From contig ONDK01000018.1 in assembly GCA_900316565.1 (NCBI GenBank), positions 1-41,064 of the forward strand: a DNA stretch of 41,064 nt, in the 5' to 3' direction. Source of the stretch: an uncultured Prevotella sp. Its GTDB lineage: Bacteria > Bacteroidota > Bacteroidia > Bacteroidales > Bacteroidaceae. Below are positions 37,510 to 41,064 of the stretch, one piece after another (the stretch's first letter is position 1; each line of letters opens with the position of its first letter). A program made the position numbers and the translations under genes. The notes beneath the pieces were generated by a model. It had not been told where the DNA came from. It worked only from the letters and a program-made list of their open reading frames with translations, and ran no database searches.

Positions 37510-39816
37510 TCACTCATAAACATCCTCTATTCCGTTTACCGCTATGGAGTCGCTCGACTGACAGAAGTCAAAGCCCTTCGGTATGTCGAATACGGCCTTC
37601 TCGCTATAAGGCAGTGTCGGGTCGGCATAAACCTGCTGCATGAAATAAGCCCACACCGGCAGAGCCATCGTAGCACCCTGTCCGAGACTACCGGAGTCGA
37701 AATGGATGTCGCGGTCCTCACCGCCGACCCAGCAACCGCTGACAAGCTGCGGTGTGAAGCCCATAAACCAACCGTCGGAGTTGTTGTTCGTCGTTCCGGT
37801 CTTTCCGCATATATCGCCATTGATGTTGTAGCTGTGGATACGGCTTCCGGTACCTCCGTTGACGACGGCCCTCAGCATGTCTATCATCTGGTAGGCGTTA
37901 TCTTCACTGATAACCTCATTCATCAGAGGCTGGAACTGTGCTATGACGTTGCCGTGGCTGTCCTCTATACGTGTAACAAACATTGGCGCACAGCGTATTC
38001 CATGGTTGGCGAAAGCCGTATATGCACTTACCATCTCACCCACCGACACCTCACACGGTCCGAGACTGAGCACCGGTGTAGCATTCTTGTCTATATCCGG
38101 GTTGTTAAGTCCAAAGTCATGAAGGATGTTGACGAACTGCGATGGTCCGAGCTGCGTGATGAGTGCCGCCGAAATCCAGTTGTTGGAGTGCTGAAGTCCC
38201 CATAACAACGGTACCATAGCACCATAGCGTGCACGACTGCTGTTACGTGGCATCCAGTTTCCGTAACGTCGCTGCACATTTTTGACCGTCGTGCACGGCG
38301 TCATCCCGTTCTGCATGGCCAGCGCATAGAGGAACGGCTTTATCGTCGAACCCACCTGACGGCGGCCCATCATAACCATGTCATACTTGAAGTGGTCGAA
38401 ATCGATGTCGCCGACATACGCCTTAACGGCACCGGTACGGGGGTCCATGCTACAAAATGCCGAGCGCAGGAAACTCTTATAGTAGAGTATGGAGTCGATA
38501 GGCGTCATCGTAGTGTCTATATCGCCGTGATAGGAGAAGAGCGTCATCTCCACCGGTGTGCGGAACGACCGCTTTATCTCGTCCCCCGACGCTCCCTGCT
38601 CCTTTAACGTGATGTAGCGTGTGGTCTGACGTATGGTTCTGTTCAGTATGTCCTTAATCTGCTGATGGTTCAGAGACGACGAGAACGGTGCGTTCTTCTT
38701 GTACTTCATGTCCATGTTGAACTGATTCTGAAGATATCCGCCTACATGTTTGCGGACGGCATTCTCAGCATACTTCTGCATACGCGTGTCGATGGTAGTG
38801 AAAATTCGCAGCCCATCGGTATAGATATTGTACGGATCGCCATTACGCTTGAAGTTCTTGTTGCACCATCCATAAAGCGGGTCCTGTGCCCATGCAATGG
38901 AGTCGATGGTAAACTGGCGCTGGTTCCATGAAGGATAGTCATCACGTGTTGGTTCCTTGGCCATCATATACTGTCGCAGAAACTCACGGAAGTAAGCCGC
39001 CGAGCCGTCCACGGCCTTTGCCTTGAAGAGATGCTCCGGTACATCAAGCGGCTTGGCACAGTACGCTACGAACTCCTCCTTTGTGAGGTAACCGGCCTTA
39101 CGCATCTGCTGTAGCACGACATTACGCCGAGACAGGCACTTGTCGGGATGGCGGTGCGGATTGAACATTGACGGGTTCTTACACATACCTACGAGAGTAG
39201 CGGCCTCGGTAACGGTGAGGTTACGTGGTTCTTTATTGAAATATGTGTTTGCCGCATGCTTGATGCCGACAGCATTGTTGAGGAAGTCAAAGTAGTTGAA
39301 GTACATCGCAATGATCTCCTCCTTGGTGAAATGGCGTTCGAGCTTTATGGCTATAACCCACTCTATAGGTTTTTGAAGCAGACGCTCCAGACTGTTGTGT
39401 GCTTTTTCCGAATAGAGCTGCTTGGCCAACTGCTGGGTGATGGTAGAGCCACCGCCGGCACTGGCCTGCCTCATCACGCCTCGTTTTACTATCGCACGTC
39501 CCAAGGCAATGAAGTCAATACCGGAATGCTCATAGAAACGCTCATCCTCTGTAGCCACAAGGGCATGCACGAGATGCGGCGAAAGGTTGTTGTAGTCGAC
39601 AGCCACACGGTTGGCCTTATCCAAATTCCACGTTCCAATCAGCTTGCCGTCAGAGGAATAGACCTGTGAGGCATACTTATCAATAGGGTTCGACAAATCA
39701 TCCATATCAGGCATATAGCCTATCCAGCCGAACCAAACGGCGACGAAAAAGACGGCGGCAAATGCCAATATGGAAATCAGCGTTCCCCAAAGAAAGTGGA
39801 TAAATTTTATTCTCAT
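37510..39816 (-). CDS. Penicillin-binding protein 1A (bifunctional)
   Basis: Inner-membrane peptidoglycan synthase of 768 residues with glycosyltransferase and transpeptidase activity. One N-terminal membrane helix (about 9-31). GT51 domain with catalytic E90 in ATEDERFYEHSG and the GGSTITQQLAKQL motif. Transpeptidase domain with the nucleophile S490 in GSTIKP, the SxN motif SNN starting at S544, and K672 in GKTGTTNNNSDGWFMG. All motifs are intact. The region between (about 250-460) contains the usual linker plus Bacteroidetes-specific sequence. It converges on yraN. Its promoter lies in the first copy of an 80-bp tandem repeat. Confidence 0.96.
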   Translation of the reverse strand: MRIKFIHFLWGTLISILAFAAVFFVAVWFGWIGYMPDMDDLSNPIDKYASQVYSSDGKLIGTWNLDKANRVAVDYNNLSPHLVHALVATEDERFYEHSGIDFIALGRAIVKRGVMRQASAGGGSTITQQLAKQLYSEKAHNSLERLLQKPIEWVIAIKLERHFTKEEIIAMYFNYFDFLNNAVGIKHAANTYFNKEPRNLTVTEAATLVGMCKNPSMFNPHRHPDKCLSRRNVVLQQMRKAGYLTKEEFVAYCAKPLDVPEHLFKAKAVDGSAAYFREFLRQYMMAKEPTRDDYPSWNQRQFTIDSIAWAQDPLYGWCNKNFKRNGDPYNIYTDGLRIFTTIDTRMQKYAENAVRKHVGGYLQNQFNMDMKYKKNAPFSSSLNHQQIKDILNRTIRQTTRYITLKEQGASGDEIKRSFRTPVEMTLFSYHGDIDTTMTPIDSILYYKSFLRSAFCSMDPRTGAVKAYVGDIDFDHFKYDMVMMGRRQVGSTIKPFLYALAMQNGMTPCTTVKNVQRRYGNWMPRNSSRARYGAMVPLLWGLQHSNNWISAALITQLGPSQFVNILHDFGLNNPDIDKNATPVLSLGPCEVSVGEMVSAYTAFANHGIRCAPMFVTRIEDSHGNVIAQFQPLMNEVISEDNAYQMIDMLRAVVNGGTGSRIHSYNINGDICGKTGTTNNNSDGWFMGFTPQLVSGCWVGGEDRDIHFDSGSLGQGATMALPVWAYFMQQVYADPTLPYSEKAVFDIPKGFDFCQSSDSIAVNGIEDVYE

Positions 39817-39841
39817 TATTTTTTATCTGTGTATTTCTTTG

Positions 39842-39872
39842 CAAAGATAGTGCAAACCGAAGACAATACAAA
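39842..39872 (-). promoter_or_regulatory. PBP1A promoter inside repeat copy 1
   Basis: On the minus strand a perfect -7 TATCTTTG (39842-39849) has a TTTG -33 (39869-39872) 19 bp upstream. The -33 falls in an arm of the 20-bp palindrome of the repeat. In copy 2 the -7 equivalent reads TATCTTTTG, one base longer, and is probably weaker. The leader is about 20 nt. Confidence 0.72.
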
Positions 39873-40010
39873 ATAAACAAACCATAAAGTTTGTTTATTT
39901 TGTATTGTTGAGGTGAAGCCTGTCTTATCAAAAGATAGTGCAAACCGAAGACAATACAAAATAAACAAACCATAAAGTTTGTTTATTTTGTATTGTTGAG
40001 GTGCAGCCTG
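39843..40010. repeat. Two 80-bp tandem repeats, each with a 20-bp perfect palindrome
   Basis: Copy 1 (39843-39922) and copy 2 (39931-40010) differ at one base (GTGAAGCC versus GTGCAGCC) and are separated by 8 bp. Each contains ACAATACAAAATAAACAAAC and its exact reverse complement around a 6-bp centre CATAAA (39863-39908 and 39951-39996). The DNA is AT-rich and can form two 46-nt cruciforms or hairpins. Apparent open frames across it are only a consequence of the repeat. Near identity of the copies points to a recent duplication. Confidence 0.95.
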
Positions 40011-40067
40011 GGAACTCCAGGAAAGAATCATCCGCTTGCAGGGTGCGGCTAGGTAGGGCTAGGTGCC

Positions 40068-40131
40068 GTCCGCCATAAATTCTATATTCTCTTGTGGCCG
40101 TCCGCTATAAATCCGATGTATTCTTGTCGGT
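40068..40131. repeat. Two imperfect 32-bp tandem repeats
   Basis: The units 40068-40099 and 40100-40131 both start GTCCGC(C/T)ATAAAT and share ATTCT...TTGT further on. Just upstream, GGCTAGGT occurs twice (40047-40054 and 40057-40064). Nothing else is recognisable in 40011-40177. The region marks the shift from the PBP1A side to the AT-rich genes. Confidence 0.65.
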
Positions 40132-40177
40132 CAATTGTTCTGAATTATGTATATCAATATTGCTTGTTTCATGATAG

Positions 40178-40702
40178 TCATCTATAAGCTTTTAAGCCTG
40201 GTTTCAACACCACTCGCAAAGTGTCATCGGTTATTCGTTGACCATTATACGTAATGAAGTCTGATGGCAAGATAGACAATACCAAAGGGTCTACTACACC
40301 AATGGAGCTGTCTTTACGAGTAAATCCTAAGCGAATAGAGAGATTGCCTTCCTTACGTAGTTTATAAGTGTGAACACCTTTGTCAGGCAAGTTCTTATAT
40401 ATTAATAAGTTATCATCATTTGTCTGCAATTTAAGGGAGTCATAATTCACTGTACAATCACCTTTCAAACTATAATTTAAATAATAACAACCTTGAAAAT
40501 ACATACAATTAATGCGTATAGAGTCCGTATCCGTCTTTAAAAAGAGAAACGGATGCGACTGTCCTTCGAATGTTAGATTATATGCTATATCACCGCACGA
40601 ACATAAAAAACAAGACAGTATTAAAACAAATAAAAAATGTTTTGTTCTATTTCCACCCTGGATGTGTATCCCACCATGGATAATAATTGACAAAATCTTC
40701 AT
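40178..40702 (-). CDS. Small putative lipoprotein next to HELHH-domain gene
   Basis: A protein of about 174 residues, unrecognised as a family. From ATG 40702 (an in-frame ATG at 40723 would add seven residues) it has a polar n-region, a hydrophobic stretch HFLFVLILSCFL and a lipobox-like LCSC, after which the mature part would start at Cys. The remainder is beta-rich and ends VLKPGLKAYR. The signal is unusually far from the N-terminus (about 20 residues), so the true start is uncertain. It overlaps the end of the upstream HELHH-domain gene by about 56 bp on the same strand, which suggests coupled translation and a paired function. AT-rich codons differ from the rest of the window. Confidence 0.65.
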   Translation of the reverse strand: MKILSIIIHGGIHIQGGNRTKHFLFVLILSCFLCSCGDIAYNLTFEGQSHPFLFLKTDTDSIRINCMYFQGCYYLNYSLKGDCTVNYDSLKLQTNDDNLLIYKNLPDKGVHTYKLRKEGNLSIRLGFTRKDSSIGVVDPLVLSILPSDFITYNGQRITDDTLRVVLKPGLKAYR

Positions 40703-41064
40703 AATAATTCCTTTTATCAACAAAGTTTCCTTTTAATAATAACGCATTCAGGCCTTGGAGACCATAGTTTAACAAGAACAAATCATTCAATGCACGTGAC
40801 TGCCAAAGATGATGTAGCTCATGGGGCAAAACTATTGACAATCTATTATTCCCTGTAACGGTATGAGGACTAAAGCCAGCAGCATATATATCACTTGGTT
40901 GAAAGACATCCATTAGACCACCGGTATATTCAAATGTTAGATTATCAGTATTAAAATGGACTTTCCCACCGGCAACCGTATTAACAAGACCAAAGGCATT
41001 TATCGCAATGTTTCCAAGATTATTTTCCCATTGCAGCAACCTTTGTCCTTTACCGATTGTTAAG
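40647..41064 (-). CDS. C-terminal part of a gene ending in an HELHH metallopeptidase-like domain (partial)
   Basis: The frame is open to the right edge of the window, so at least 138 C-terminal residues are visible and the start lies outside; an in-frame TTG at 41039 is not needed as a start. The segment begins LTIGKGQRLLQWENNLGN and contains SIVLPHELHHLWQSRALNDLFLLNYGLQGLN followed by YYEDFVNYYPWW near the end (abridged motif: HELHH, then YYEDF). HELHH fits HExxH, with a downstream Glu as possible third zinc ligand. The layout resembles C-terminal domains of large Rhs-like or other polymorphic secreted proteins of Bacteroidetes, but this is from memory of similar motifs. Zinc binding and any toxin role are inferences. 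Confidence 0.6.
   Translation of the reverse strand, partial: LTIGKGQRLLQWENNLGNIAINAFGLVNTVAGGKVHFNTDNLTFEYTGGLMDVFQPSDIYAAGFSPHTVTGNNRLSIVLPHELHHLWQSRALNDLFLLNYGLQGLNALLLKGNFVDKRNYYEDFVNYYPWWDTHPGWK

Noticed and set aside
37465-38205. 246-codon open frame opposite PBP1A
   Set aside because: It begins inside the terminator hairpin and is a shadow of the transpeptidase-coding strand.
39843-40010. Invertible (phase-variable) promoter
   Set aside because: The inverted arms are separated by only 6 bp, too little to hold a promoter that could flip; the unit is a hairpin in a tandem duplication.
39707-40031. Open frames across the 80-bp repeats encoding repeated NKLYGLFILYCLRFAL
   Set aside because: They arise from translating the duplicated palindromic DNA and overlap the PBP1A promoter and start.

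Overview
The window looks like a chromosomal segment of a Bacteroidales bacterium, most likely Prevotellaceae (Prevotella or a close relative); the genus is inferred. The evidence is the Bacteroidetes-type promoters (-33 TTTG, about 19-20 bp, -7 TAnnTTTG), a hybrid two-component system (HTCS) regulator beside glycoside hydrolases, a Rho factor with a long N-terminal insertion, and an FHS-type sugar transporter with galM and galK. Most of the window is roughly 50% GC. The last ~900 bp is clearly AT-rich and looks like a different, accessory region.

Layout. 1-2558: tail of an unknown gene, then a cell-wall amidase with a SPOR-like C-terminus and an MlaD/MCE lipid-transport protein. 2559-4404: dnaA with its own promoter and a terminator-like hairpin. 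4546-6282 (minus): a secreted GH10-like (GHL10) hydrolase, divergent from cstA. 6397-11349: cstA, a small outer-membrane barrel protein, recR, a membrane protein, a GT2 glycosyltransferase and a GNAT acetyltransferase, closely spaced and probably largely one operon. 11578-13203: a YbiT-like ABC-F ATPase with one degenerate ATP site. 13341-16513: grpE, dnaJ and folC. 16820-20633: galM, sugar transporter and galK, closed by a strong bidirectional terminator. 20770-22740 (minus): rho. 23181-24206: a LacI-family regulator behind three evenly spaced operator palindromes. 24547-37040: an HTCS regulator followed by GH31, GH2 and GH31 enzymes, with yraN attached 2 bp behind the last one. 37510-39816 (minus): penicillin-binding protein 1A. 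39843-40131: tandem repeats. 40178-41064 (minus): a lipoprotein gene overlapping the 3' end of a gene whose product ends in an HELHH-containing domain.

How the genes may work together. The two GH31 enzymes carry the catalytic motifs of alpha-xylosidases (one with a PA14-like insertion, one YicI-like) and flank a GH2 beta-galactosidase, all downstream of an HTCS sensor. This suggests exo-trimming of galactosylated xyloglucan oligosaccharides; substrate is an inference. The galM-transporter-galK set nearby could take up and phosphorylate the released galactose. No SusC/SusD pair and no endo-glucanase are present, so polymer capture would have to be encoded elsewhere.

Between genes the window is rich in long, near-perfect inverted repeats. 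Their stem sequences differ from each other, and most lack a clear U-tract. Several look like terminators or mRNA 3'-end structures; a few may be operators or parts of small RNAs.
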